From positions 1-60,499 of the forward strand of contig CAMAPO010000007.1 in NCBI GenBank assembly GCA_945860245.1: a stretch of DNA of 60,499 nucleotides, given 5' to 3'. This stretch comes from Bifidobacterium breve. Lineage in GTDB: Bacteria; Actinomycetota; Actinomycetes; Nanopelagicales; Nanopelagicaceae. Shown piece by piece: positions 1-9,406 of this stretch; the first letter of the stretch is position 1, and each line of letters starts with the position of its first letter. Both the position numbers and the translations under genes were made by a program. Below the pieces are notes generated by a model. That model was not told the origin of the DNA. It ran no database searches and saw nothing but the letters and a program-made list of their open reading frames with translations.

Positions 1-2772
1 AATGAGATGTGCCGCGAATCTGTAACTCGCCACGTCGGTGCCTTCGCAACGATGACCAACCGCATGGGTTTCTGGGTTGATTTTGATCAGGCCTATTGGA
101 CTATGGCTCCAGAATATGTAGAAAGTGTTTGGTGGAGCCTTAAAGAGATCTGGAAGAAAGGTCTCTTGGTTCAAGATCATCGCGTTGCTCCATATTGCCC
201 TCGTTGCGGCACCGGGCTCTCAGATCACGAACTCGCTCAAGGATATGAAACTGTTACTGATCCATCGGTTTATGTGCGCTTTCCAGTCACTTCGGGTGAA
301 CTAGCCGATCTTGGCGCTGCGCTCTTAGTTTGGACAACAACCCCTTGGACCTTAGTCTCAAATACCGCAATCGCCGTTAACCCAGAAGTTGATTACGTTG
401 TTGTTGAAGTTAGCCCAGAAGATAAACCAGAAGATAAACCAGAGATATTAGTTGTTGCAAAGCCGCTTATTTCCGCCCTTTCTGGTGACGTAAAGATTTT
501 AAAGACTGTTAAAGGTAAAGATCTAGAGCGCGTTACTTACAAGCGCCCCTTAGATTTAATTGATATCCCCGGTGCTCACTTTGTTGTACTTGCAAATTAT
601 GTGACCACCGAAGATGGAACTGGATTGGTCCATCAATCCCCTGCCTTTGGCGCAGATGACTTGGCGGTCTGTCGCGCTTATGGTTTGCCGGTTGTAAATC
701 CAATTGCACCTGATGGAACATTTTTGAGTGAAGTTCCTCTGATTGGAGGTCTCTTCTTTAAAGATGCCGATAAGACTTTGGTGAAAGAGTTGAAATCTCG
801 TGGCGTTCTTTATAAGCATCAACCATATGAGCACCCTTATCCGCATTGCTGGCGCTGCCACACCGCTCTGATTTATTATGCGCAACCATCTTGGTATATC
901 CGCACTACTTCAATTAAAGATGAACTGATTCGTGAGAACAACCAGACCAATTGGCACCCTGAAACTATTAAGACTGGGCGATATGGGGATTGGTTAAATA
1001 ACAATATTGACTGGGCGCTATCTCGCAATCGCTATTGGGGTACTCCCCTGCCAATCTGGCGTTGTGAAGATAAGCACGAAGTCTGTGTCGACTCACTTAA
1101 AGAGCTTGGGTCATTGGCCGGCAAAGAACTCTCCAAATTAGATCCGCACCGCCCATTTGTAGATGACATCACCTTCCCTTGCGCAACGTGCGGCCAGGAG
1201 ATGGTGCGAGTGCCAGAGGTAATCGATTGTTGGTATGACTCTGGCGCAATGCCATTTGCACAGTGGGGCTATCCACATAAGCACGGTTCTGTTGAGAAAT
1301 TTAAAGCCGCCTACCCTGCTGACTTCATCTGTGAAGCAATTGATCAGACCAGAGGTTGGTTCTATACCTTAATGACGATCGGTACCTTGGTCTTTGATAA
1401 ATCTTCTTATAAGAGCGTTCTCTGTCTCGGCCATATCTTAGATAAAGATGGTCGCAAAATGAGTAAACATCTTGGAAATGTAATCGAGCCAATCGCGCTT
1501 ATGGATCAGCATGGCGCTGATGCAGTGCGTTGGTACATGTTGGCAGCTGGATCGCCTTGGTCTGCGCGTCGCGTCGGCCACGATGCGATCAGCGATGTTG
1601 TTCGCAAAACTTTACTTACCTACTGGAACACAATCTCATTCCACACTTTATATGCCCAATCTTCTAACTTTGATATCTCACAGATTCCAGCGGTAAAGGA
1701 TCGCTCAATGATGGATCACTGGATCCTGAGCGAATTAAATTCTTTAATCGCAGAAGTTGATCTTGCCTACTCTGAATTTGATTCACAAAGTGCGGGCAGA
1801 GCCCTGGCTCGCTTTATCGATGACTTATCTAATTGGTATGTGCGTCGTTCGCGTCGCCGCTTCTGGGATGGTGATGTTGCAGCCCTGGGCACACTGCATG
1901 AGTGTCTGGTAACTCTTACTCAATTACTTTCACCAATAGTTCCTTTTATTACCGAACATGTCTGGCAGGAGGTTGTTAAACCGGCCAACGCTAGCGCTGT
2001 CGATTCAGTTCACCTAACTGATTTTCCCATCGCAGATAAATCGCTAATTAATTTGGAACTTAACTCGCAGGTAGCAATGACTCGTCGCGTAGTTGAATTG
2101 GGTCGCGCTGCGCGTGCAGAATCTGCAATCAAGATCCGTCAGCCTTTGCAGCGCGCCTTAATTTCTGCTGCTGGTTGGGCGAAACTACCAAGTGATATGC
2201 GCGAGCAGATCGCTGATGAGTTAAATGTGATCGACCTAGCCGATATCGCAGATGCCGATGGAGACTTGGTAAATATCTCGGTTAAAGCAAACTTTAAATC
2301 ACTCGGTGCCAAATACGGTAAAGATGTGCAAGAGATTTCGAAGGCGATCGCAGGCACTGATGCAACGTCGCTAGTTAAAACACTTCGCACGACCGGCAAA
2401 ACCAAGATTGCTACTTGGGAGATTGAACTCGGTGATTTGGTGATTACGGAAGTCCCAAAGAGCGGCTGGATGGTGGCTAGCCATGAGGGTGAGTCTGTGG
2501 CGCTCGATCTGGCGCTTAGCCAATCTCTAATTGATGCCGGCAATGTGCGCGAGGTGATTCGCTATATCCAGGAGCGCCGTAAAGGCGATGGCTTTGAAAT
2601 CTCTGATCGCATTAAAGTTCGCTGGAACGCTGAGGCGGCAATAGTTTCTGCGATTGCGCAATCAGCATCGCATATCAGTGAAGAAGTGCTGGCTCTGGAA
2701 TTTACACACGATCAGAGCCTGCCTGCTGGCGATAATGAACTGCAGATTAGTGCGGTCTTAATTAAAGCTTAA
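1..2772 (+). CDS. ileS: Isoleucyl-tRNA synthetase, 5'-truncated by window edge
   Basis: This class I aminoacyl-tRNA synthetase charges tRNA-Ile in the cytoplasm. The reading frame is open from base 1, so the true start and the HIGH motif lie outside the window; 923 codons are visible. Seen: the CP1 editing domain with VWTTTPWTL near the start, zinc-type cysteine clusters (CPRCG, CWRCH, CATCG), the class I signature DGRKMSKHLGN (about bases 1447-1480), then an anticodon-binding region and a long C-terminal domain typical of the actinobacterial form. A 12-bp in-frame duplication (415-438) repeats the residues PEDK inside the editing-domain region. The gene converges on the dcw cluster with only 5 nt to the yggT end. 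In many actinobacteria ileS follows divIVA at this place. Family assignment is secure. Confidence 0.97.
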   Translation, partial: NEMCRESVTRHVGAFATMTNRMGFWVDFDQAYWTMAPEYVESVWWSLKEIWKKGLLVQDHRVAPYCPRCGTGLSDHELAQGYETVTDPSVYVRFPVTSGELADLGAALLVWTTTPWTLVSNTAIAVNPEVDYVVVEVSPEDKPEDKPEILVVAKPLISALSGDVKILKTVKGKDLERVTYKRPLDLIDIPGAHFVVLANYVTTEDGTGLVHQSPAFGADDLAVCRAYGLPVVNPIAPDGTFLSEVPLIGGLFFKDADKTLVKELKSRGVLYKHQPYEHPYPHCWRCHTALIYYAQPSWYIRTTSIKDELIRENNQTNWHPETIKTGRYGDWLNNNIDWALSRNRYWGTPLPIWRCEDKHEVCVDSLKELGSLAGKELSKLDPHRPFVDDITFPCATCGQEMVRVPEVIDCWYDSGAMPFAQWGYPHKHGSVEKFKAAYPADFICEAIDQTRGWFYTLMTIGTLVFDKSSYKSVLCLGHILDKDGRKMSKHLGNVIEPIALMDQHGADAVRWYMLAAGSPWSARRVGHDAISDVVRKTLLTYWNTISFHTLYAQSSNFDISQIPAVKDRSMMDHWILSELNSLIAEVDLAYSEFDSQSAGRALARFIDDLSNWYVRRSRRRFWDGDVAALGTLHECLVTLTQLLSPIVPFITEHVWQEVVKPANASAVDSVHLTDFPIADKSLINLELNSQVAMTRRVVELGRAARAESAIKIRQPLQRALISAAGWAKLPSDMREQIADELNVIDLADIADADGDLVNISVKANFKSLGAKYGKDVQEISKAIAGTDATSLVKTLRTTGKTKIATWEIELGDLVITEVPKSGWMVASHEGESVALDLALSQSLIDAGNVREVIRYIQERRKGDGFEISDRIKVRWNAEAAIVSAIAQSASHISEEVLALEFTHDQSLPAGDNELQISAVLIKA

Positions 2773-2777
2773 GGATT

Positions 2778-3059
2778 TTAAAGTACAACTACTATTACGC
2801 CCTTAAGCAGACTGATTGCAATTAGCAACACGATAAAAGATAGATCGAGAGATACTCCACCTAAACGAAGTGGTGGCACAAATCTTCCAACGAATTTCAT
2901 CGGTGGGTCGGTGATTGCATATACAAATTCAAAGAAAGCGATCAGGAATGAATTAGGACGCCAGTTGCGCGCGAATATGCGCACGTAATCGATGATTAGG
3001 CGGATAAAGAGCGCATATTTAAATAAGTCAAGTAAAGTTAATAACAAGCTAGAGATCAT
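2778..3059 (-). CDS. yggT: YggT family membrane protein
   Basis: A 93-residue protein with hydrophobic segments at both ends and the loop signature of the YggT family (ITDPPMKFVGRFVPP in the middle). YggT proteins are small integral membrane proteins coded next to sepF in actinobacteria, cyanobacteria and firmicutes; the biochemical role is not settled, and a link to division or osmotic tolerance has been suggested. It is the last gene of the minus-strand division cluster, 25 nt after sepF. In most actinobacteria divIVA (wag31) follows next, but here the convergent ileS follows directly. The start at ATG 3059 is the only good one and keeps the first hydrophobic segment intact. Confidence 0.85.
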   Translation of the reverse strand: MISSLLLTLLDLFKYALFIRLIIDYVRIFARNWRPNSFLIAFFEFVYAITDPPMKFVGRFVPPLRLGGVSLDLSFIVLLIAISLLKGVIVVVL

Positions 3060-3084
3060 GGGGAATTAACTAATTCGCCGGGAG

Positions 3085-3549
3085 TTATGATTGGTTAAAG
3101 AAGCTTGCTTGTGCTGCCGCTGTCTTATCTTCGCTGCTCACATTTACATTGGCAGGTGAGAGAAGAAATACTTTATGGCTCACACGCTCAATGCGGCCGT
3201 GCAGTCCGAAAACTAACCCGCTGGCAAAGTCGACCAAGCGCTTACGCTCTGACTCCTCCATATCATCGAGATTAATGATCACCGGATTTCCTTCGCGATA
3301 GTGCTCACCCATCTTGCGCGCTTCGCTGTACGAGCGAGGTTGCAAAGTGATGATGTGATAGTTCGCTTCTGGTTGTGTTGATGGCGCAACTCCGATAGTT
3401 GAACCTACGACCGTAACTCCGGCTCGATCTCTTGTTCGCGAGACCTCGCGAGATGGACGTTCTGAGCGGACTGGAGTTGCTTCACCTTGGGCTTCTTCAT
3501 CGGTATCTACGAGTCCGAGATAGCCCATCATTTTATTGAGTGCTGACAT
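3085..3549 (-). CDS. sepF: Cell division protein SepF
   Basis: SepF binds the C-terminal tail of FtsZ and anchors the Z ring to the membrane; in actinobacteria it takes the place of FtsA. The 154-residue protein has an N-terminal amphipathic-like segment (MSALNKMMGYLGLV), an acidic and charged linker, and a C-terminal DUF552 fold with the family motifs ITLQPRSYSEARKMGEHYREG and VIINLDDMEESERKRLVDFASG in part. Length and domain order are normal. It lies 9 nt after yggS and upstream of yggT, the standard actinobacterial order. No FtsA or ZipA gene is present in the cluster, which agrees with SepF being the membrane anchor. Confidence 0.95.
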   Translation of the reverse strand: MSALNKMMGYLGLVDTDEEAQGEATPVRSERPSREVSRTRDRAGVTVVGSTIGVAPSTQPEANYHIITLQPRSYSEARKMGEHYREGNPVIINLDDMEESERKRLVDFASGLVFGLHGRIERVSHKVFLLSPANVNVSSEDKTAAAQASFFNQS

Positions 3550-3558
3550 AGGTAAAGG

Positions 3559-4245
3559 TTAAGGGTGATAAGCGCGTGAACCCAGGATTTGGCTACCTAT
3601 CCGCAGATGTGTCGCGCCATGGGCTATCGCTACTTCAAAGTCAGAACTCATTCCTGCGGATAAGGAAGCAGCCTCAGGAAAAGTGCCTATAAATCCTTGA
3701 TGGATATCGGAAATTTCTGTGAATGCGCGTAGATACTCGTAGGAAACAGGTGGAACGCACATCAGCCCTGCCAATTTAATATTTGGCAGATTAGCTACCT
3801 TTTCCGCAAGGGCAAGGATCTCTGCTGCAACCACTCCTCCACGATCTGGTGCGCCATCTAGCGATAGCTGAAGAAAAATTGAAATATCTTTCCCTAATTC
3901 ATTACAGATACGCGATAACTTCTGAGCATGATCTGAAGAATCGATGGAATGTATAAAACTTGCCCAGCCCGCAATCTCGCGCAATTTCCGACTCTGCACT
4001 TGTCCTTGGTAGTGCCAAGTTCCGCTCACTTGAGCAGATTTTTCAGCACCTTCCTCACTGCGATTTTCTCCGAAATTACTTATACCTAAACCCTGCAAAA
4101 TCTCGACATCACTTGTCGGATATGTCTTAGTGACTGCGATTAAAGTGATATCGCTGCAACTTCGATCAGCGTCGGCGGCAGCTGCCGCAATCTGCGCTTC
4201 GACTTTACTCAAGGCTTCTGCAATTTGATCTGCGCGCGATTTCAT
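3559..4245 (-). CDS. yggS: YggS/PROSC family pyridoxal phosphate homeostasis protein
   Basis: The protein (228 residues) is a PLP-binding alanine-racemase-like TIM barrel without known catalytic activity; the family buffers PLP and affects amino-acid homeostasis. Seen: LIAVTKTYP, which carries the PLP lysine, the NFGENR motif, WHYQGQVQSRK (the family's WHFIGxLQxNK site), and a C-terminal LRIGSQILGSR matching the phosphate-binding end. It overlaps pgeF by 4 nt (ATGA) and is followed by sepF, so the genes are probably translationally coupled. The neighbourhood ftsZ-pgeF-yggS-sepF is conserved across actinobacteria. Confidence 0.93.
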   Translation of the reverse strand: MKSRADQIAEALSKVEAQIAAAAADADRSCSDITLIAVTKTYPTSDVEILQGLGISNFGENRSEEGAEKSAQVSGTWHYQGQVQSRKLREIAGWASFIHSIDSSDHAQKLSRICNELGKDISIFLQLSLDGAPDRGGVVAAEILALAEKVANLPNIKLAGLMCVPPVSYEYLRAFTEISDIHQGFIGTFPEAASLSAGMSSDFEVAIAHGATHLRIGSQILGSRAYHP

Positions 4246-4907
4246 AGCCTAACTAGCCCCGCCTGTCTCCCGGTCACGCCATCGCGACGATATGAGAATA
4301 GATCTGAGTCTTCTACTGTGCACTTCTTTTCACTTGACTTCACCGAAACTTCGGCTTTTTGCAGTTCTCCATTGAGGGCCTTAGGTAAATCTAGCGCGAG
4401 TGACCCAGAAGATGTACGTGAGTCGGCAAGTGGAAATTGTGAGGTAACTTCCTGATGAATATCTGCGGATACTTCATAACACCTGCCACAGATTGCCGGT
4501 CCGATAGTTGCCAAAATATTTCGCGCCCCCATTTCGCGCATTATTTCGATGGTCTTAATCGCTACTTGATTTACCAAACCACGTCTTCCCACATGAACGG
4601 CGGCAACTGCCTCTTGCGAGGTTAACAGGAGTGGAATGCAATCAGCGACCATTACCGCCAAGGTGATTCCTGGTATTCCGGTTACCAGTGCATCGGCGGT
4701 TGGTTGCACATCGGTAATACTCTCAATTATCGCAACTCGGTTTCCATGAACTTGGCGCATAAATTGCACTGGGCCGTATATCTGACCAATTACCTCACGA
4801 TTGCGCAGAACATCTGCCGCTGCATCACCTACGTGATCTCCCAAATTGAAAGAGGTGTAAGCCCCTTGGCTGATGCCGCCGTGGCGGTTTGTAAATTTAA
4901 CAAGCAT
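4242..4907 (-). CDS. pgeF: Multicopper-laccase-domain protein PgeF (YfiH family)
   Basis: PgeF/YfiH proteins are cytoplasmic; members edit peptidoglycan precursors in E. coli and act as purine nucleoside phosphorylase/adenosine deaminase in other bacteria. The 221-residue protein shows the family motifs NRHGGIS and TSFNLGDHVGD at the N-terminus, MRQVHGN, VADCIPLLL with the metal-binding Cys, VHVGRRGL with the metal-binding His, and IGPAICGRCYEV. It sits 33 nt downstream of ftsZ and overlaps yggS by 4 nt, the usual actinobacterial arrangement. Whether the peptidoglycan editing or the purine role applies here cannot be told from sequence. Confidence 0.9.
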   Translation of the reverse strand: MLVKFTNRHGGISQGAYTSFNLGDHVGDAAADVLRNREVIGQIYGPVQFMRQVHGNRVAIIESITDVQPTADALVTGIPGITLAVMVADCIPLLLTSQEAVAAVHVGRRGLVNQVAIKTIEIMREMGARNILATIGPAICGRCYEVSADIHQEVTSQFPLADSRTSSGSLALDLPKALNGELQKAEVSVKSSEKKCTVEDSDLFSYRRDGVTGRQAGLVRL

Positions 4908-4940
4908 CGCTAACTCACTCGCAGATGGAGTGGGCCACTA

Positions 4941-6071
4941 TTACTTCATAAAGTCAGGTACATCGATCTCATCTTCGGCGACGAGATCTTCGAAGGTCAC
5001 TCGCTTACGAGGTGCGGTGTTATCCAGATCTAGCGCAACCGAGATGGGATCGTTAGATGGAATCGGATCAGCAATTCCCGTCAACGCTGAAGCATCGATA
5101 ACTGGCATTGAAACCTTCTTAGGCTGGCCGCCATCAAAGCCTGCAGCAATAACTGTTACGCGCACTTCATCCCCGAGGGCATCATCAATGGTTGTTCCAA
5201 AGATAATTCGGGCATTTGGGTGAGCGGCCGCTTGCACGAGTTCGCACGCCTCATTAATTTCAAACAGACCAAGATCAGATCCGCCGGCAACCGAAAGAAG
5301 AACTCCCATTGCACCATCGATGGATGCTTCAAGGAGTGGACTAGAAATTGCCAACTCGGCAGCGCGAGTTGCGCGGTTCTCTCCGCGCGCTGAACCTATT
5401 CCCATTAACGCTGAACCTGCATCAGTCATAACTGTCTTGACATCTGCAAAGTCCAAGTTGATTAAACCTGGCTGGGTAATTATTTCAGTGATTCCTTGTA
5501 CGCCAGAGAGCAAAACTTGATCAGCAGTTTTAAATGCATCTATCGCAGTTATATTCCGATCTGATATTGCTAAGAGCCGATCATTTGGAATAACAATTAA
5601 GGTATCGACTTCAGCACGTAAGAGTTCGATACCTTCATCTGCTTGCGATGCACGAATTTTGCCTTCAAATGAAAATGGACGTGTAACAACGCCAATTGTT
5701 AGGGCGCCAAGATCACGGGCAATCTTTGCAACGATTGGTGCCCCACCAGTTCCGGTACCACCACCCTCACCTGCGGTAACAAAAACCATGTCCGCACCAC
5801 GTAAAATTTCTTCAATATCTTCAGTGTGATCGATTGCCGCTTGTCTTCCTTTTTCGGGTGCAGCACCTGCACCAAGACCTTTAGTAGATGCACGACCGAT
5901 ATCTAACTTCACATCGGCATCACTCATCAAAAGATGTTGTGCATCAGTATTAATGGCAATGAACTCAACGCCCTTTAAACCAACATCAATCATTCGATTG
6001 ATTGCGTTAACTCCACCGCCACCAATTCCAACTACTTTGATGACAGCTAAATAATTCTGTGGTGCAGCCAC
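4941..6071 (-). CDS. ftsZ: Cell division GTPase FtsZ
   Basis: FtsZ is the tubulin-like GTPase that forms the division ring. The protein carries the N-terminal [13 protein letters not shown], the tubulin signature [10 protein letters not shown], the T7 loop region with [11 protein letters not shown], and a conserved C-terminal tail ([11 protein letters not shown]) that binds SepF. I choose GTG at 6071, not the longer ATG-initiated frame at 6101. A strong Shine-Dalgarno (AAAGGAGG at 6077-6084) sits 5 nt before this GTG, and [11 protein letters not shown] is the conserved N-terminus of actinobacterial FtsZ. That gives 376 residues. The gene is separated from ftsQ by about 165 nt containing a tandem repeat, so it may have its own promoter. 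Confidence 0.97.
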   Translation of the reverse strand: MAAPQNYLAVIKVVGIGGGGVNAINRMIDVGLKGVEFIAINTDAQHLLMSDADVKLDIGRASTKGLGAGAAPEKGRQAAIDHTEDIEEILRGADMVFVTAGEGGGTGTGGAPIVAKIARDLGALTIGVVTRPFSFEGKIRASQADEGIELLRAEVDTLIVIPNDRLLAISDRNITAIDAFKTADQVLLSGVQGITEIITQPGLINLDFADVKTVMTDAGSALMGIGSARGENRATRAAELAISSPLLEASIDGAMGVLLSVAGGSDLGLFEINEACELVQAAAHPNARIIFGTTIDDALGDEVRVTVIAAGFDGGQPKKVSMPVIDASALTGIADPIPSNDPISVALDLDNTAPRKRVTFEDLVAEDEIDVPDFMK

Positions 6072-6076
6072 AAGTT

Positions 6077-6084
6077 CCTCCTTT
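6077..6084 (-). promoter_or_regulatory. Strong ribosome binding site deciding the ftsZ start
   Basis: The minus strand reads AAAGGAGG, a near-perfect anti-16S match, five bases before GTG 6071. It supports a start 30 nt downstream of the first in-frame ATG and is one of the strongest Shine-Dalgarno sites in the window, as expected for an abundant protein. Confidence 0.85.
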
Positions 6085-6188
6085 AGAACTGTAAACCTCA
6101 ACTTGAGAATTACATTTCTACGCTCTCTAATGACGGCAACGTAAGGCGTTATGAGTGCGAAAGCAAAGACCGACGCAAAGTATTTAGA

Positions 6189-6246
6189 ACTATTTAATCC
6201 GCTATTTAGCCAGCTATTTAGCCAGCTATTTAGCCAGCTATTTAAC
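6189..6246. repeat. 12-bp tandem repeat at the ftsQ stop codon
   Basis: The plus strand holds GCTATTTAGCCA at 6201-6212, 6213-6224 and 6225-6236, a partial copy at 6237-6246, and a degenerate copy at 6189-6200. The ftsQ stop codon (TAG, 6238-6240) lies in the first copy met by the ribosome. Because the unit is 12 bp, each further copy repeats AAA TAG in the same frame, giving a run of in-frame stops after ftsQ. This looks like slippage-driven amplification of the end of the gene. No known element family matches. Confidence 0.9.
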
Positions 6247-6939
6247 TATGGGTGCATTTGGGGCTGTGACATCGATCAACCGTATCGATTTATTTTCTGG
6301 CAGATCTAATAGAGCGGAAATGACTTTTATCTTAAGCAGAGTGTCTTTGCCATCTCCCCAAATTATTTGACGTGTGCGGCTATTGAATTTTCCGTCGATC
6401 ACTAAATTCGTAGGACTTCCTGCTGTTAAGCGATCTATTCCATCGCTAAATTCTTTTGGCATCTCCGTAAACACTTCGATCGCAATCAACCCGCTCGCCA
6501 CCGATGTTGCACTAACGCTTGGAAGTCCGCTTGGGAGTTCACCGGGCAGAATGAAGATTTTGCCCGAAGCATCAAGTGCCACTTGAGGTTTACCGGGTTC
6601 GGTGTATAGGGCAACTGGAACTCTTGGATATATCTCTACTGTGACTTTGCCGTTAAACCAGTTGCGAGCGATATCTGCTGATTCAACCCAGGAATTTGCT
6701 TTTAATCGATTTGAGAGCGCCCTTGAATCTACTCGAGCTAACTTATCCCCTGTTGATAGATCAAGACTTTTTGCGATCTCCCTCTCAGAAGTTAAAGTGG
6801 GCGCTCCACTGATTTCTATTTGTTTAACAGTTAACACAGAGGACCATCCAAGCAAATATGAGCCCGCTCCAAGGATTATTAACGTTGTTGTGATCGCCAA
6901 AATCGCTTTAGACGATTTGATCTGCAGTGCAAGTTTCAT
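6238..6939 (-). CDS. ftsQ: Cell division protein FtsQ
   Basis: FtsQ/DivIB is a bitopic membrane protein that joins FtsB and FtsL in the septal complex. The 233-residue protein has a short cytoplasmic N-terminus, one membrane segment at about residues 14-32, then a POTRA domain ([18 protein letters not shown]) and a beta domain with the typical [17 protein letters not shown] motif. It overlaps the murC stop by one base (TAATG on the minus strand), so translation is probably coupled. The stop codon lies inside a 12-bp tandem repeat that repeats the stop. Length is at the short end for the family. Confidence 0.92.
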   Translation of the reverse strand: MKLALQIKSSKAILAITTTLIILGAGSYLLGWSSVLTVKQIEISGAPTLTSEREIAKSLDLSTGDKLARVDSRALSNRLKANSWVESADIARNWFNGKVTVEIYPRVPVALYTEPGKPQVALDASGKIFILPGELPSGLPSVSATSVASGLIAIEVFTEMPKEFSDGIDRLTAGSPTNLVIDGKFNSRTRQIIWGDGKDTLLKIKVISALLDLPENKSIRLIDVTAPNAPIVK

Positions 6940-8327
6940 TAATTAAATCGCCGCGTCAAGCCATCGCTAATTATTGGGGCGAGCGAATTAACATCACCTG
7001 CTCCAAGAGTTACGATTACATCACCTGGCTTGGCTTGGGCAATTACCCATTCCGATGCCTCAAAAAAATTTGGGATAAAGTGACCGTTGGTCATTTGTTC
7101 GACAATTGATTCGGAAGTGATTCCCGGAATCGGTACCTCGCTGGCGGCATAGACTTCTAGTAAAACAACTTCATCTGCCGCACTCAAGGCAGTTGCAAAT
7201 TGACTCATAAATGCTTTTGTTCGAGAGTAGCGATGTGGCTGGAAGATAACTATCAATCGTCCATCTCCGGCATATCGCTTAGCGGCCGCTAAGGTAACTG
7301 CAACTTCCGTCGGGTGATGTCCGTAGTCATCGATAATTCGAATGCCATGAACGGTTCCTTTCAATTCAAAGCGCCGCCCGGTTCCTTGAAAACTTGCTAA
7401 CCCATTTAACATTTCAGCGGCAGGTGCTCCCAGTGCTAACCCCATGGCAAGTGCTGCGCCGGCATTTAACACGTTGTGCAGCCCCGGAACTTTAAGTGAC
7501 ACGTTCCCGATGGCACGACCCTTCCAAAGAACCCGCGCAGTTGATCCCATCGGTAGTAAATTGATGGAGTCAATAAATAAATCTGCTCCCACGCTTGTTC
7601 CATATGAAATTAGATTCAAACCAATTACTGAGCTAGCCAGGTGTGCCGATCCAGAATCATCGGCGCAGTAGACGAGATATCCATCTTTAGAAATCGTTGC
7701 AGCAAAGTCAGCAAAGGCCTGCGTTACATCGGCTTCAGTAGCAAAGTAATCGACGTGATCATGTTCCACGTTGGTAACGATCGCAGCGAAAGGGCGATAC
7801 TCAATAAATGATCCATCAGATTCGTCAGCCTCGGCCACAAAGAGATCGCCAGTTCCGCGATGAGCATTTGATCCAGAAGAAGTTAGAGTTCCACCGATTG
7901 CAAAAGAGGGATCTAGGCCGCAAGCCTGAAAAGCCACTGTCAGCATCGATGAAGTAGTTGTCTTTCCGTGGGTGCCGGCTACCGCGATACTTCGCGAATC
8001 AGACATCAGAGTTGCCAGCGCCTGTGCTCGGGTGAGGATCGGTAGGCTCAATTCACGAGCACGTGCTAATTCAACATTATTTTGGCTAATCGCAGTTGAG
8101 TAGATAACAAAGTCTGCACCATCTACTTGAGATGCCAGATGTACGGGGTTAACTTCTGCACCCAGTGCTCCAAGTGCGCTTAATACAGTCGAATCCTTTG
8201 CATCAGAACCCGAGACCGTTATCGCATGTGAGAGCGCGATTCGCGCTAAGCCACTCATTCCGGCGCCGCCAATACCGATAAAGTGCAGGCGTTTACCTTT
8301 CCACGCACTCAATTCAATAGCCATCAA
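6939..8327 (-). CDS. murC: UDP-N-acetylmuramate--L-alanine ligase
   Basis: MurC adds L-Ala to UDP-MurNAc in the cytoplasmic stage of peptidoglycan synthesis. The 462-residue protein has the N-terminal Rossmann motif HFIGIGGAGMSGLA, the Mur ligase P-loop GTHGKTTT, a central ATPase domain (ADESDGSF, NVEHDHVDYF), and a C-terminal ligase domain with DDYGHHPTEV and FQPHRYSRTK. It overlaps murG upstream by 4 nt and ftsQ by 1 nt. A second ATG codon follows the first (Met-Met), and either could be used. Confidence 0.97.
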   Translation of the reverse strand: MMAIELSAWKGKRLHFIGIGGAGMSGLARIALSHAITVSGSDAKDSTVLSALGALGAEVNPVHLASQVDGADFVIYSTAISQNNVELARARELSLPILTRAQALATLMSDSRSIAVAGTHGKTTTSSMLTVAFQACGLDPSFAIGGTLTSSGSNAHRGTGDLFVAEADESDGSFIEYRPFAAIVTNVEHDHVDYFATEADVTQAFADFAATISKDGYLVYCADDSGSAHLASSVIGLNLISYGTSVGADLFIDSINLLPMGSTARVLWKGRAIGNVSLKVPGLHNVLNAGAALAMGLALGAPAAEMLNGLASFQGTGRRFELKGTVHGIRIIDDYGHHPTEVAVTLAAAKRYAGDGRLIVIFQPHRYSRTKAFMSQFATALSAADEVVLLEVYAASEVPIPGITSESIVEQMTNGHFIPNFFEASEWVIAQAKPGDVIVTLGAGDVNSLAPIISDGLTRRFN

Positions 8328-9406
8328 TCGTTCTTTCCAGATAGAGCGTGCTCCATAAAGTTAATAATCTTCTCGCTGGCATTTAGATCACTACCTGAAC
8401 CAGCAATTGGTGACGCTACAGATTTTTCTAATAGTCGGCCTAAATTACTTGAGACCCAAGCAGGCGAGAAGAGTTCTTGGTTTATGACTTCGCCACGTCC
8501 TTGCGCGATCACCTGGCTGGCGTTGTAGCGTTGTTCGCCATTTCCAATGGGTAGTGGAATGAAAAGTGAATACCGACCCAGAGCATTTATCTCAGAGCAG
8601 GATATTGCACCACTGCGACTGATGATTAAATCTGCTGCCAAATAGGCTATTGCCATATCCTCAATATATTCCGTCGACTTATAGCGTTCTTGAATCCTTG
8701 GTAGAGGATTTAATTTGCCAACCGCGTGTAAAAGCTGATTACCGTTGGAGAGCAAAGTGGGAAGTGATTTCTCAATAACAGAGTTAAGAGCGACTGATCC
8801 CTGGGAACCAAAGAAAGCGAGAATCAGCGGCGCATTTGGAGAAAAACCGAGGCTCGCTTTTGCGCTAGCGCGCGCCTTCGCCCAATCTGCGGTGCTATCG
8901 GTGAGCGCCTTTGCAACATCAGATCGCAGTGGAATCCCAGTGATTAAAGCTCGGCTTAACGCCCCATTCTGCACCGCTTGCGCAACTGCCACATTAGGAG
9001 TCAGGCGCGCTCCTAAGCGATTGGCAAAGCCAGGTTTGGCGTTTGCTTCATGGATAACAAATGGAATACCAAGTGATTTCGCCGCAAGATAGGAAGGGGC
9101 AGATACATATCCGCCGAAACCAATTAATAGATCAGCGCCCTTAATAATTTGACGTGCCGCCCCTAGCGCCTTTAAGAAAGCAGCAGGAGCGCTAATTACG
9201 GCGAGAGAAACTTTACGAGGCATTACAACTTTTGGGATATGGTGCAATTTAAAGTTGGCAGCAGGCACCAATTGATTTTCCAGCCCTTTAGCGGTTCCTA
9301 TAAATTCCAGAGAATCATTTGGGTATTTCTCTCGCCAAAGGCGGGCGATCGCAAGGGCAGGTTCCACATGTCCTGCAGTTCCACCACCTGCGAAGATAAT
9401 CTTCAT
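8324..9406 (-). CDS. murG: UDP-GlcNAc transferase MurG (lipid II synthesis)
   Basis: MurG transfers GlcNAc from UDP-GlcNAc onto lipid I at the inner face of the membrane, giving lipid II. The 360-residue GT28 protein begins with the glycine-rich lipid-I loop MKIIFAGGGTAGHVEPA and has the second loop IGFGGYVSAPS. The C-terminal UDP-GlcNAc site includes FGSQGS, SRSGAISCSEI and PLPIGNGEQRYNA; the last matches the family's HQ-x-NA region with E-Q. ATGA overlaps link it to ftsW and murC. Confidence 0.96.
   Translation of the reverse strand: MKIIFAGGGTAGHVEPALAIARLWREKYPNDSLEFIGTAKGLENQLVPAANFKLHHIPKVVMPRKVSLAVISAPAAFLKALGAARQIIKGADLLIGFGGYVSAPSYLAAKSLGIPFVIHEANAKPGFANRLGARLTPNVAVAQAVQNGALSRALITGIPLRSDVAKALTDSTADWAKARASAKASLGFSPNAPLILAFFGSQGSVALNSVIEKSLPTLLSNGNQLLHAVGKLNPLPRIQERYKSTEYIEDMAIAYLAADLIISRSGAISCSEINALGRYSLFIPLPIGNGEQRYNASQVIAQGRGEVINQELFSPAWVSSNLGRLLEKSVASPIAGSGSDLNASEKIINFMEHALSGKND

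Noticed and set aside
556-885. Antisense open frames inside ileS, dnaE2, crtI and other long genes
   Set aside because: They lie wholly in secure genes on the other strand, have no family motifs or ribosome binding sites, and are best explained as shadows of the coding bias.
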